64,000 nt of DNA from Curtobacterium sp. MR_MD2014 (lineage in GTDB: Bacteria; Actinomycetota; Actinomycetes; Actinomycetales; Microbacteriaceae). Location of the stretch: NCBI RefSeq assembly GCF_000772085.1, contig NZ_CP009755.1, positions 1,426,001 through 1,490,000 of the forward strand. Direction: 5' to 3'. The notes under the pieces were generated by a model, which saw only the letters and a list, made by a program, of their open reading frames with translations, did no database searches and was not told where the DNA came from. Positions 19,130 to 29,617 of this stretch are shown here, piece by piece. Made by a program: the position numbers and the translations under genes. Position 1 is the first letter of the stretch. The number at the start of each line of letters is the position of its first letter.

Positions 19130-19145
<16 letters not shown>
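19101..19145 (+). CDS. leuL: leuA leader peptide with four consecutive Leu codons
   Basis: A 14-codon frame, MYSALLLLRCRDEA, with CTC CTC CTC CTT at 19113-19124, ending at TGA 19143-19145, 78 bases before leuA. Runs of the codon for the pathway product just before a hairpin are the mark of leader-peptide attenuation. Leucine-responsive leaders upstream of leuA are known in actinobacteria. The end of the frame is the left arm of the hairpin at 19130-19167, so ribosome position on the Leu codons could control folding. Too short for standard gene finders. Confidence 0.75.
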
Positions 19146-20993
<1,848 letters not shown>

Positions 20994-21008
20994 GACGCCA
21001 GCGCTCTC

Positions 21009-21047
21009 GGGAGGCGCGGTGCGGGTCCGTCCCACACCGCGCCTCCC
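21009..21047 (+). terminator. Intrinsic terminator after leuA
   Basis: gggaggcgcggtg (21009-21021) pairs perfectly with caccgcgcctccc (21035-21047) over a 13-nt loop, starting 15 bases after the leuA stop. Confidence 0.8.
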
Positions 21048-21057
21048 GTCTGTGGAC

Positions 21058-21440
21058 GTGTCGTCGACCGGGCGGATCCCGTCACGCTCGGTGTCGTCCG
21101 GCGACGGGATCTGCCCGCCGGACGGAACTCACGCGGTGTGTCGTGCCCGCTCGGCGCCGACCGGACAGGACGCCGACGACCGGTCGTCGCGCGGCATCGG
21201 CGGTGCCGCGAGCGGGTGGATTCCGTCACGCTCGGCGTCGTCCGTCGACGGCGGTGCGTCGAGCGGGCGGGTTCGGTCACGCTCGGCGTCGCCCGGCGAC
21301 GGCGGTGCGTCGAGCGGGCGGGTTCGGTCACGCTCGGCGTCGTCCGGCGCCGGGATCTGCCCGCTCGGGAGACCGCGCGCGGCGCGTCTCGCTCGCTCGG
21401 CGCTCGGCGCTCGGCGCTCGTAGCTCGGGAGACGCCGCTC
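21058..21440. repeat. Intergenic 51-bp repeat block between leuA and recO
   Basis: Three tandem units of exactly 51 bp start at 21200, 21251 and 21302. Units two and three differ at few positions; the first is more diverged. A fourth, separate relative spans about 21058-21106. The shared core is cgagcgggcgggttcggtca followed by cgctcggcgtcg. Copies at 21058 and 21302 also share a downstream gggatctgcccgc stretch. A short 7-bp run (gctcggc) follows at about 21395-21420. The period is a multiple of three and frames stay open through it, but there is no coding support. Confidence 0.75.
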
Positions 21441-21502
21441 CGCGCTCGGCGCCGGCCTCGCCGCCGGCACCCGGTGTCAGCGCCGCGGGGGATACTGGGG
21501 CA

Positions 21503-22336
21503 ATGCCGCTGTACCGGGACGAGTGCGTCGTGCTGCGCACCCACAAGCTCGGCGAGGCCGACCGCATCGTCACCATGCTGAGCCGGCAGCACGGCAAGAT
21601 CCGGGCGGTGGCCAAGGGGGTACGGCGCACGGCGTCGAAGTTCGGGTCGCGACTCGAGCCGTTCATGGTCGTCGACGCGCAGTTCTACGAGGGTCGGTCG
21701 CTCGACATCGTCACCCAGGCCGAGAGCCTCGGCTCGTACGGTGCCCAGATCGTCACCGACTACGGCGCCTACACGGCGGCCAGCGCCATGGTCGAGACGG
21801 CGGACCGGTTGAGCGAGGCGGACGCCGGGCTCCAGCAGTACCTGCTGCTCGTCGGTGCCCTGCGCTCACTGTCCAGGCACGAGCACGTCGTCAGCGCCAC
21901 GCTCGACTCGTACCTGCTCCGGGCGATGAGCATCGCGGGGTGGGCGCCGTCGTTCGGTGACTGTGCGGTGACGGGGGAGCCCGGGCCGCACACCGCCTTC
22001 GTCGTGCAGCTCGGCGGGGTGGTGGCGGACCGTGCAGCGCCGCCCGGGACGCCCCGGCTCGACACCGACACGCTCGGCCTGCTCGGGGCACTGCTCGCCG
22101 GGGACTGGTCGACCGTCGACGCCTCCGACGAGCGGACGCGGTCGCGGGCCTCCGGCGTGGTGGCGGCCTACGCCCAGTGGCACCTGGAACGATCGCTCCG
22201 GTCACTGCCCCACGTGGACCGCAGTGAACACCCCGCTCCGGTCGCACCGACCCCCGGTGGGGTTCCGGCAGCCGTGGCCGCCACCCCGGCGCCCGCCGTG
22301 CCCGTCACGTCCGATCACGAAGGAACACCTGCATGA
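21503..22336 (+). CDS. recO: DNA repair protein RecO
   Basis: A 277-aa protein of the RecFOR pathway. The N-terminal OB fold reads [20 protein letters not shown] and [17 protein letters not shown], both typical. The helical C-terminal domain follows. The zinc site seen in most actinobacterial RecO is degenerate: only the first cysteine of [13 protein letters not shown] remains and the second CxxC pair is replaced by VVADRAAP. The C-terminus has a Pro/Ala-rich tail. GATACT (21491-21496) ends 6 nt before the ATG, suggesting a leaderless message. The stop overlaps uppS (ATGA). Confidence 0.93.
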   Translation: MPLYRDECVVLRTHKLGEADRIVTMLSRQHGKIRAVAKGVRRTASKFGSRLEPFMVVDAQFYEGRSLDIVTQAESLGSYGAQIVTDYGAYTAASAMVETADRLSEADAGLQQYLLLVGALRSLSRHEHVVSATLDSYLLRAMSIAGWAPSFGDCAVTGEPGPHTAFVVQLGGVVADRAAPPGTPRLDTDTLGLLGALLAGDWSTVDASDERTRSRASGVVAAYAQWHLERSLRSLPHVDRSEHPAPVAPTPGGVPAAVAATPAPAVPVTSDHEGTPA

Positions 22337-23139
22337 GCCCACGCCGGTCCGCGTCCGAAGCCGTGTCCGAGGGACTGCGACCCGTCGACTGGACGGGGGA
22401 GCAGCCGCCGGCGATCCCGGCGCAGTTCGTCCCGGAGCACGTGGCGATCGTCATGGACGGCAACGGCCGCTGGGCGAACCAGCGTGGCCTGACGCGGGTC
22501 GAGGGGCACAAGGCCGGCGAGGCCTCGCTGCTCGACGTCGTCGCGGGCGCGATCCAGATCGGCGTCAAGCACGTGTCGGCGTACGCGTTCTCGACCGAGA
22601 ACTGGAAGCGGTCGCCGGACGAGGTCCGCTTCCTGATGGGCTTCAACCGCGAGGTCATCCATCGCCGTCGCGACCAGCTGCACGCGTGGGGTGTCCGGGT
22701 GCGGTGGGCGGGCCGGCGACCCCGGCTCTGGCGGAGCGTCGTCGACGAGCTGCAGACCGCGGAGCGGATGACCGCCGACAACGACGTCTGCACCCTCACG
22801 ATGTGCGTCAACTACGGCGGGCGGAACGAGATCGTCGACGCGGTCCGGGGCATGGCCGAGGACGTCGCCGCCGGTCGGATGAAGCCGAGCCAGGTGACGG
22901 AGAAGGCCCTGGCCAAGCGGCTCTACGTGCCCGAGCTGCCCGACGTGGACCTGTTCCTGCGGAGCTCGGGCGAGCAGCGGACGTCGAACTTCATGCTGTG
23001 GCAGTCCGCGTACGCGGAGATGGTGTTCCTCGACCAGCTCTGGCCGGACTTCCGCCGCACCGACCTGTGGGGAGCGATCGAGGAGTACGCGCGCCGCGAC
23101 CGACGCTACGGCGGCGCGGTGGACGCACCGACCGCCTGA
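22333..23139 (+). CDS. uppS: Isoprenyl transferase (undecaprenyl diphosphate synthase family)
   Basis: A 268-aa cis-prenyltransferase. [20 protein letters not shown] contains the catalytic Asp and the phosphate-binding Asn/Gly/Arg. Further signatures are [10 protein letters not shown] and [18 protein letters not shown]. It makes the polyprenyl phosphate carrier for cell-wall polymers. Actinobacteria often have more than one homologue making different chain lengths, so decaprenyl or Z-farnesyl products are possible. It is coupled to recO by a 4-base overlap and ends in a strong terminator. Confidence 0.93.
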   Translation: MSPRRSASEAVSEGLRPVDWTGEQPPAIPAQFVPEHVAIVMDGNGRWANQRGLTRVEGHKAGEASLLDVVAGAIQIGVKHVSAYAFSTENWKRSPDEVRFLMGFNREVIHRRRDQLHAWGVRVRWAGRRPRLWRSVVDELQTAERMTADNDVCTLTMCVNYGGRNEIVDAVRGMAEDVAAGRMKPSQVTEKALAKRLYVPELPDVDLFLRSSGEQRTSNFMLWQSAYAEMVFLDQLWPDFRRTDLWGAIEEYARRDRRYGGAVDAPTA

Positions 23140-23177
23140 CGGGAGGCCCGTGGCGGCGCCGCCACGGGCCTCCCGTC
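23138..23177. terminator. Bidirectional terminator between uppS and the LysR gene
   Basis: gacgggaggcccgtggc (23138-23154) pairs perfectly with 23161-23177; the 17-bp stem has a 6-nt loop. It begins on the uppS stop codon and lies between convergent genes. Confidence 0.88.
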
Positions 23178-23246
23178 CGACCCGCGGCCGGCCGGGCGGC
23201 CGTCGGTGCCGACACGAGACCCGTGCCACGGACAGCGCGCCGCGCC

Positions 23247-24158
23247 TCACGTGAGCAGGTGCGCCACCCCACGGACCGCCTCCAGCGCCGCCCGCACGCT
23301 CGGCACGCGGTCCGCGCCGCGGGCGACCACGACCTCGACCCGTCGTGCCAGCGCGTCGTCGGCCGGCGTGACCGCCACACCGGACGGTACGACGGTGGTC
23401 GACAGCGCCAGCCGGGGCAGCAGGGCGACGCCGAGTCCGGCCGCGACCAGCCCGACGACCGCCGCGGCGTTGTCGGTCTCGAGCACGATCTCCGGCGTGA
23501 ACCCGGACGCCGCGCACGACGCGAGCAGGTGCCCACGGCACCGCGGACAACCGCCGATCCACCGGGCGTCCCGGAACGCGGCGAGGTCGGCTGCCCGGTC
23601 CCCGGGCGGCACCGCACCCGCGGCGGTGACGAGCGCGAGCGGATCGCGCCCGAGCACGCGCGTGGTCAGGGTCGGATCGTTCGCGGAGTCGTCCTGCAGT
23701 GCATGCGAGAAGGTCAGGGCGACGTCGACCTCGCCGCGCCGGAGCAGTTCGACGGCCTCGGGGGGCTCGGCCTCGACGTACGACGTCACCACCCCGGGGC
23801 TGTCCGTCGCCAGCGCCGCGAGCACCGGGGGCACGAGGGTCGACGACGCGCTCGGGAAGCCGGCGAGCCGCACCCGCCCGCGGGCGAGACCGCCGACCGC
23901 GTCGAGGTCCTCTCGTGCTGCGGCCAGGGCCGCCTCGACGTGCAGGGCGTGGTCGGCGAGGACGCGCCCGGACTCCGTCAGGGTCGCACCGCGGCCGCCG
24001 CGGAGCACGAGGTCGTGCCCGAGCCGCTGTTCGGCGCGTGTGAGCAACTGGCTGACGGCGGGCTGGCTGTAGCCGAGCGCCGCGGCCGCACGGCTGATCG
24101 ACCCGCCGTCACGCACGGCGAGCAGGACCCGGAGCAGCTGCGGTTCGATGGACTCCAC
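23247..24158 (-). CDS. LysR family transcriptional regulator
   Basis: A 303-aa regulator. The N-terminal winged helix is LLRVLLAVRDGGSISRAAAA followed by LGYSQPAVSQLLTRAEQRLG. The effector-binding domain covers about residues 90-300. It is divergent from the aminotransferase gene with 70 bp between, the usual layout for a LysR regulator and its target. The interval contains ataac-N5-gttgt on this strand, a plausible LysR box. The effector is unknown. Confidence 0.92.
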   Translation of the reverse strand: MESIEPQLLRVLLAVRDGGSISRAAAALGYSQPAVSQLLTRAEQRLGHDLVLRGGRGATLTESGRVLADHALHVEAALAAAREDLDAVGGLARGRVRLAGFPSASSTLVPPVLAALATDSPGVVTSYVEAEPPEAVELLRRGEVDVALTFSHALQDDSANDPTLTTRVLGRDPLALVTAAGAVPPGDRAADLAAFRDARWIGGCPRCRGHLLASCAASGFTPEIVLETDNAAAVVGLVAAGLGVALLPRLALSTTVVPSGVAVTPADDALARRVEVVVARGADRVPSVRAALEAVRGVAHLLT

Positions 24159-24228
24159 AACACGATGTTATGGGTCCCCGAAGAAGCCTGCCCTGGCGTG
24201 ATGGCGCCGGCCGTCGGAGCCTGGGGGC

Positions 24229-25278
24229 ATGGACTCCTTCGTCGACGGATCGGGCTACCTCGCCGCCTGCACCGCCGGGCTCCCCACGCTCGGCACCCTG
24301 GCCGCACAGCGGGCGGACCTCGACGCGTGGTCGCGCGCCGCGACCTCGCCCGCGACGTACGGCGCCCTGGTCGAGGAGGGCCGTGCGCTCTTCGCGGGCA
24401 TCGTCGGCGTGGACGCCGCACGGGTGGCGACGGGGTCGCAGACCTCGGCGATGGTGGCACTCGTCGCTGCGTCACTGCCGGACGGTGCCGAGGTCGTCGT
24501 CCCCGACGGCGACTTCTCGTCGATCGTCTTCCCGTTCCTCGTGCAGGCGCACCGCGGCGTCACGGTCCGCAGTGTCCCGCTCGAGCGACTCGCCGACGCC
24601 GTCCGCCCGGGCACCGCGCTCGTCGCCTGGTCCGCCGTGCAGTCCGCCACCGGCGTGGTGACCGACCCCGCCCCGGTCCTCGACGCGGCGCGCGCCGCCG
24701 GTGCCCTCACCCTCTGCGACCTCACCCAGGCCGCGGGCGTCCTGCCGGTGTCCGCCGCGCCGTTCGACGTCACGGTCACGCACGCCTACAAGTGGTTGTG
24801 CGCACCGCGCGGCGTCGCCTTCGCGACGTTCTCCGATGCGGCGCTGGAGCGCGTCCGCCCCGTGCAGGCCGGCTGGTACGCGGGAGCGGACGTCTGGTCC
24901 TCGTGCTACGGCCCGACCATGCAGCTCGCCGACGACGCCCGCCGTTTCGACGTGTCCCCGGCATGGCAGGCGTGGCCGGGGGCGGTCGCCGCCCTGCGAC
25001 ACCTCGCGTCCGTCGACGCCGGTTCGGCCTGGAGGCACGCGACCGGTCGCACGGACCGGCTCGCCGACGCGCTCGGGACGCCCCGGTCCGGTCAGGCGAT
25101 CACGACCTTCCCCGACCCGGACGGGTCGGCCCTCCGCGCCCTGACCGCGGCGGGGGTCACGGCGAGCGGACGGGCGGGCCGGCTGCGCCTGGCCTTCCAC
25201 CTGTGGAACGACGACGCCGACGTCGACCGGGTCGTCGCGGTGCTGGGCGCGGTGGAGGGGTTCCGTCCCGCGGGGTGA
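24229..25278 (+). CDS. Class V aminotransferase-fold PLP enzyme
   Basis: A 349-aa enzyme of the fold type I class V group. The PLP lysine lies in VTHAYKWLCAPRG, preceded by the conserved aspartate in TLCDLTQAAGVLPV, and the phosphate-binding start is seen in VATGSQTSAMVAL. Class V covers cysteine desulfurases, kynureninases and isopenicillin N epimerase-like enzymes. This one lacks an obvious desulfurase active-site cysteine loop, so the substrate is open. It is divergent from and probably controlled by the LysR gene. Confidence 0.87.
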   Translation: MDSFVDGSGYLAACTAGLPTLGTLAAQRADLDAWSRAATSPATYGALVEEGRALFAGIVGVDAARVATGSQTSAMVALVAASLPDGAEVVVPDGDFSSIVFPFLVQAHRGVTVRSVPLERLADAVRPGTALVAWSAVQSATGVVTDPAPVLDAARAAGALTLCDLTQAAGVLPVSAAPFDVTVTHAYKWLCAPRGVAFATFSDAALERVRPVQAGWYAGADVWSSCYGPTMQLADDARRFDVSPAWQAWPGAVAALRHLASVDAGSAWRHATGRTDRLADALGTPRSGQAITTFPDPDGSALRALTAAGVTASGRAGRLRLAFHLWNDDADVDRVVAVLGAVEGFRPAG

Positions 25279-25392
25279 GCCGGGCCGTCCACGGGTGCCG
25301 CGACCGGCGTCCGTCGGTCGCCTCGGGGCCGGTACGCTTGCCCGGTACCGTTCCCGCACCGGGCACCCAGTCCGGCGAACTCAGGAGTCCTC

Positions 25393-26778
25393 TTGGCACC
25401 GTCCTCCCGTCTCGACAGCGTCATCGCCCTGGCCAAGGGCCGTGGCTTCGTCTTCCAGTCGGGGGAGATCTACGGCGGATCCCGCTCCGCGTGGGACTAC
25501 GGGCCCCTCGGCGTCGAGCTGAAGGAGAACATCAAGCGCCAGTGGTGGCAGCGGTTCGTCCGCGGCCGCGGCGACATGGTCGGCCTCGACTCCGCCGTGA
25601 TCCTGCCCCGCAAGGTGTGGGAGGCCTCGGGTCACGTCGCCACCTTCACCGACCCGCTCGTCGAGTGCCTGCACTGCCACCACCGGTTCCGCGAAGACCA
25701 CCTGCTCGAGGCGTTCGAGGCGAAGAAGGGTCGAGCGCCCGAGGGCGGCATGGCCGAGGTGCCGTGCCCGAACTGCGGCACCCGGGGCGAGTGGACCGAG
25801 CCGCGCGAGTTCTCCGGCATGCTCAAGACCTACCTCGGCCCGGTCGAGTCCGAGGAAGGGCTGAACTTCCTCCGCCCGGAGACGGCGCAGGGCATCTTCG
25901 TCGACTTCGCGCAGGTCGTCACGACGAGCCGCATGAAGCCCCCGTTCGGCATCGGCCAGGTCGGCAAGGCGTTCCGCAACGAGATCACGCCCGGCAACTT
26001 CATCTTCCGCACGCGCGAGTTCGAGCAGATGGAGATCGAGTACTTCGTGCCGCCGGCCGACGTCGACACCCACTACGAGCAGTGGATCGCCGACGCGGTG
26101 GCGTTCTTCACCGACCTCGGCATCGACCCCGAGAACCTGCGACGCTTCGACGTGCCCGACGGCGAGCGCGCGCACTACTCGGACGCCACCGCGGACATCG
26201 AGTACCGCTTCGGGTTCGCCGGCTCCGAGTGGGGCGAGCTCATGGGCGTCGCGAACCGCACCGACTTCGACCTGAACAACCACATCGAGTCGTCGGGCAA
26301 GGACCTGCGCTTCTTCGACCAGGCCGCGAACGAGAAGTACGTGCCGTACGTCATCGAGCCGTCGTTCGGGCTCACCCGTGCGCTCATGGCGTTCCTGCTC
26401 GACGCGTACCACGAGGACGAGGCCCCGAACGCGAAGGGCGGCGTCGACAAGCGCACCGTCCTGCGCCTCGACCCGCGGCTGGCGCCGGTCAAGGCCGCGG
26501 TGCTCCCGCTGTCCCGCAACGAGCAGCTGTCGCCGGTGGCGCGCGGGCTCGCCGACGACCTGCGGAAGCACTGGAACGTCGACTTCGACGACGCCGGCGC
26601 GATCGGTCGTCGCTACCGTCGCCACGACGAGATCGGCACGCCGTTCTGCATCACGGTCGACTTCGACACGCTCGACGACAAGGCGGTCACGGTGCGTGAG
26701 CGCGACACCATGTCGCAGGAGCGCGTCTCGCTCGACCAGCTGCAGGGCTACCTGGCGCAGCGCCTCCTCGGCGCGTAG
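25393..26778 (+). CDS. glyS: Glycyl-tRNA synthetase (homodimeric type)
   Basis: A 461-aa class II aminoacyl-tRNA synthetase of the eukaryote-like alpha2 type. Motif 2 appears in [20 protein letters not shown], motif 3 in [17 protein letters not shown], and the N-terminus [18 protein letters not shown] is diagnostic. CLHC/CPNC cysteine pairs form a zinc insertion (about residues 92-128). The start is TTG at 25393 with aggag 5 nt upstream. TACGCT at 25333-25338 would give a leader of about 48 nt. Confidence 0.95.
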   Translation: MAPSSRLDSVIALAKGRGFVFQSGEIYGGSRSAWDYGPLGVELKENIKRQWWQRFVRGRGDMVGLDSAVILPRKVWEASGHVATFTDPLVECLHCHHRFREDHLLEAFEAKKGRAPEGGMAEVPCPNCGTRGEWTEPREFSGMLKTYLGPVESEEGLNFLRPETAQGIFVDFAQVVTTSRMKPPFGIGQVGKAFRNEITPGNFIFRTREFEQMEIEYFVPPADVDTHYEQWIADAVAFFTDLGIDPENLRRFDVPDGERAHYSDATADIEYRFGFAGSEWGELMGVANRTDFDLNNHIESSGKDLRFFDQAANEKYVPYVIEPSFGLTRALMAFLLDAYHEDEAPNAKGGVDKRTVLRLDPRLAPVKAAVLPLSRNEQLSPVARGLADDLRKHWNVDFDDAGAIGRRYRRHDEIGTPFCITVDFDTLDDKAVTVRERDTMSQERVSLDQLQGYLAQRLLGA

Positions 26779-26850
26779 CGCGCGCGGCTGCTGCGGCAGC
26801 ACCTGCCGCTGCCGCTGCCGCGGTCAGCGATCGCCGGTGCGACCTGCCGC

Positions 26851-26912
26851 TGCACAACCGAAAGCACCCCGAACCACGGAATCGCGTTGTTCGGGGTGCC
26901 TCTCGTTGTGCA
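26851..26912 (+). terminator. Two-stem hairpin after glyS
   Basis: Inner stem gcaccccgaac (26864-26874) with 26889-26899, and an outer stem tgcacaac (26851-26858) with gttgtgca (26905-26912), both perfect. It lies 72 bases after the glyS stop. Three 14-bp units related to acacggcgcacgag follow at about 26909-26952. Confidence 0.65.
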
Positions 26913-27004
26913 CGGCGCACGAGACACGGCGCACGAGACACGGTGCGCGAGGAGCGGGTCGTGACCGCGGGAATGCGCGGGCAGGGGCCGGGCTTGCACC
27001 TCGT

Positions 27005-27739
27005 GTGAACGAGTCTGTGAAGGTCGATGTCTGGTCGGACATCGCATGCCCCTGGTGCTACATCGGCAAGCGGAAGTTCGAGGCCGGCGTCGCCGCGTTC
27101 GCCTCCTCGCCCGAGGCCCAGCCGGTCGAGGTCGAGTACCACTCGTTCGAGCTGAGCCCGGACACCCCGGTCGACTTCGAGGGCACCGAGGCCGAGTTCC
27201 TCTCGCAGCACAAGGGCCTGCCGGTGCAGCAGGCACAGCAGATGATCGACCAGGTCGCCGGCATCGCCTCGTCCGTCGGGCTGCACTACGACTACGACGC
27301 ACTGCGCCACACGAACACCGTCAAGGCGCACCAGGTCATCCACCTGGCGAAGCAGCACGGCAAGCAGCTCGAGATGGTCGAGCGCCTCTTCACCGCGTAC
27401 TTCGAGCGCGGCGAGCACGTCGGACAGGACGAGTCCCTGGCCGACCTCGGCGCCTCGATCGGTCTGGACCGCGACGAGGTCCTGGCGACCCTGCGCGACG
27501 ACGCCCAGCTCGCCGCCGTCCGGGCCGACCAGGCCCAGGCGCAGGCGTTCGGGATCAACGGCGTCCCGTTCTTCGTCATCGACGGCAAGTACGGCGTCTC
27601 CGGCGCACAGGACCCGGCGGCGTTCGAGCAGGTGCTCCGCCAGGTCGTCGCGCTCCGCGACGTGACGCCCGAGGAGCTCGCGGCGCAGCAGCAGCGTGCC
27701 GCGGACGACGCGACCGCGGACGCGGAGGCGACCCGGTGA
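27005..27739 (+). CDS. DsbA family oxidoreductase (FrnE-like)
   Basis: A 244-aa cytoplasmic thioredoxin-fold protein. The active site CPWC is at 15-18 in DVWSDIACPWCYIGKRKFE. The helical insertion and the cis-Pro loop GINGVPFFVIDGKY match FrnE/2-hydroxychromene isomerase-like DsbA proteins. No signal peptide is seen. GTG at 27005 is used; GTG at 27017 is an alternative. A 56-codon gene starts inside the stop codon (GTGA), suggesting a partner protein. Confidence 0.9.
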   Translation: MNESVKVDVWSDIACPWCYIGKRKFEAGVAAFASSPEAQPVEVEYHSFELSPDTPVDFEGTEAEFLSQHKGLPVQQAQQMIDQVAGIASSVGLHYDYDALRHTNTVKAHQVIHLAKQHGKQLEMVERLFTAYFERGEHVGQDESLADLGASIGLDRDEVLATLRDDAQLAAVRADQAQAQAFGINGVPFFVIDGKYGVSGAQDPAAFEQVLRQVVALRDVTPEELAAQQQRAADDATADAEATR

Positions 27740-27906
27740 CCGGCGTGACGACGACCGGCCCGGTCGAGCCGGGCCTCCAGGCCGACGACCGGGAGGCGCG
27801 ACCCGCCCTGCTCACGCTCGTCACGCCCGGCGGTGCGCCGGTCTGCGAGGGTGACAGTTGCTTCGTCCCCGGTGCCGAGGGCGACTGGACCGAGGTCCCC
27901 GACTGA
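27736..27906 (+). CDS. Small 56-aa protein with CEGDSC motif, coupled to the DsbA-like gene
   Basis: A hypothetical protein starting at GTG within the preceding stop (GTGA). The N-terminal 25 residues are low-complexity Thr/Gly/Pro. The C-terminal half, LLTLVTPGGAPVCEGDSCFV, carries Cys37 and Cys42 in a C-x4-C arrangement close to a short acidic end. The two cysteines and the coupling suggest a redox substrate or metal-binding partner of the upstream thiol oxidoreductase, which is inference. It could also be a chance open frame, though the overlap and tidy end argue against it. Confidence 0.55.
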   Translation: MTGVTTTGPVEPGLQADDREARPALLTLVTPGGAPVCEGDSCFVPGAEGDWTEVPD

Positions 27907-27914
27907 GCCGTCCG

Positions 27915-28397
27915 CTAGCGGACGGGCTCCTCATCGGTGATGTCGGCGACGGTCGCGTCGTAGGCGGCGACGAGCGCGTCGCCGTCGACGAAGGCACTCG
28001 CGCCGTGCCGGCCGGCACCGAGCGCGATGCGGCGGCCCAGGACGCGTTCGTCGGCGTACACCGGCAGGTCGCCGGTCGCGCCGATCGGCGTGATCGTGCC
28101 GCGCTCGTAGCCCGAGGCCTCGAGCGCGGTCGCTGCGTCGGGCATCGACAGCTTGTTGACGCCGACGACGGTGCGGAGCTTCTTCCAGGCGATGCTGCGG
28201 CCGCCCGGCACCAGCGCGAGCAGGAAGCCACCGTCGTGACGCTTGACGACGAGCGTCTTCACGATGTCGCTCGGGTCGATGCCGAGCAGGGCGGCGGCAC
28301 CCTCGAGGGAGTCGGCGGCGGGGCGCTGGACGACGTCCACCGCGAGCCCTCGGGCGGCGGCGTCGGCGTCGAACCGGGCGATCGCGGAGTCGGTCAT
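27915..28397 (-). CDS. YbaK/EbsC family aminoacyl-tRNA deacylase
   Basis: A 160-aa single-domain editing protein. Family motifs are DIVKTLVVKRHDGGFLLALVPG, LRTVVGVNKLSM, YERGTITPIGA and ALGAGRHGASAFVDG. YbaK proteins deacylate misacylated tRNAs such as Cys-tRNA(Pro). The start at 28397 is preferred over an upstream ATG because TAGCGT (28410-28405 on this strand) ends 7 nt before it. It is divergent from dusB. Confidence 0.92.
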   Translation of the reverse strand: MTDSAIARFDADAAARGLAVDVVQRPAADSLEGAAALLGIDPSDIVKTLVVKRHDGGFLLALVPGGRSIAWKKLRTVVGVNKLSMPDAATALEASGYERGTITPIGATGDLPVYADERVLGRRIALGAGRHGASAFVDGDALVAAYDATVADITDEEPVR

Positions 28398-28444
28398 GTG
28401 GAGAACGCTACCGGCGCGGACACGCGTGGGAGAATGGAGCACGT

Positions 28445-29617
28445 ATGACGATCACCGACGCGCCCACCACGGCGCCCCGCACGGCGAAGCCCCTGCGCAT
28501 CGGCCCCATCGAGGTCGAGGCGCCGGTCGTGCTCGCGCCGATGGCGGGCATCACGAACATGGCCTACCGCCGGCTCTGCCGCGAGTACGGCGCCGGACTC
28601 TACGTCTGCGAGATGATCACCTCGCGGGCGCTGGTCGAACGGACTCCGGTGTCGATGCAGCTCATCCAGCACCACGAGTCGGAGACGCCGCGGTCCATCC
28701 AGCTGTACGGCGTCGAGCCGAACACCGTGGCCGAGGCGGCGACGATCCTGGTGGGCGAGGACCGCGCCGACCACATCGACCTCAACTTCGGGTGTCCGGT
28801 GCCGAAGGTCACGCGGAAGGGCGGGGGAGCGGCCCTGCCGTGGAAGACCGACCTCTTCAAGGACCTCGTCGAGAAGACGGTCAAGGCCGCCGGCGACGTC
28901 CCGGTCACGGTGAAGATGCGCAAGGGCATCGACGCCGACCACCTGACCTACCTCGACGCGGCACGCATCGCCCGCGACGCCGGTGTCGCCGCGATCTCGC
29001 TGCACGCCCGCACCGCGAACGAGCACTACTCGGGGCAGGCGGACTGGTCCGCGATCGCCACGTTGAAGGAGACGATCACCGACATCCCGGTGCTCGGCAA
29101 CGGCGACATCTGGTCCGCCGCCGACGCCCTGCGCATGGTCGACGAGACCGGCTGCGACGGTGTCGTGGTCGGCCGCGGATGCCTGGGTCGGCCGTGGCTG
29201 TTCGGCGACCTGGCGGCGGCGTTCCGCGGTGAGGACGTGCGCGCGATGCCCTCGCTCGGCGACGTCGCGACCGCCTTCCGTCGACACACCGAGCTGCTCG
29301 TCGAGTTCTTCGGGTCCGAGGACCACGGGTGCCGCGACGCCCGGAAGCACGTCTCCTGGTACTTCAAGGGGTACCCGATCGGCGGCGACGTCCGCTCGGC
29401 GCTCTCCATGGCCTCGAGCCTGCAGGAGATCGACGACCTGCTCGGGCAGCTCGACTGGTCGGCGCCGTACCCCGGTGCGGACGTCGAGGGCCCGCGAGGC
29501 CGCGCCGGGCACCCGAAGCGCACGGCGCTGCCGGACCGCTGGCTCGAGTCGCGCGACGTGGACGCCGAGTTCCGCAAGGTCCTCGCCGCCGCCGAGCTGC
29601 ACCACAGCGGCGGATGA
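28445..29617 (+). CDS. dusB: tRNA-dihydrouridine synthase
   Basis: A 390-aa flavoenzyme reducing uridines in tRNA. VVLAPMAGITNMAYRRLCRE binds FMN, HIDLNFGCPVPKVTRKGGGA carries the active-site Cys, and SLHARTANEHYSGQADW plus VLGNGDIWSAADA complete the TIM barrel. The C-terminal helical domain follows, with a short extension. The stop overlaps the dgt start (ATGA). Confidence 0.94.
   Translation: MTITDAPTTAPRTAKPLRIGPIEVEAPVVLAPMAGITNMAYRRLCREYGAGLYVCEMITSRALVERTPVSMQLIQHHESETPRSIQLYGVEPNTVAEAATILVGEDRADHIDLNFGCPVPKVTRKGGGAALPWKTDLFKDLVEKTVKAAGDVPVTVKMRKGIDADHLTYLDAARIARDAGVAAISLHARTANEHYSGQADWSAIATLKETITDIPVLGNGDIWSAADALRMVDETGCDGVVVGRGCLGRPWLFGDLAAAFRGEDVRAMPSLGDVATAFRRHTELLVEFFGSEDHGCRDARKHVSWYFKGYPIGGDVRSALSMASSLQEIDDLLGQLDWSAPYPGADVEGPRGRAGHPKRTALPDRWLESRDVDAEFRKVLAAAELHHSGG

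Noticed and set aside
22032..26699. A plus-strand frame of about 1,550 codons across recO to glyS
   Set aside because: It shifts through the coding regions of recO, uppS, LysR, the aminotransferase and glyS out of frame, with an Arg/Gly/Pro-rich translation and no domain.
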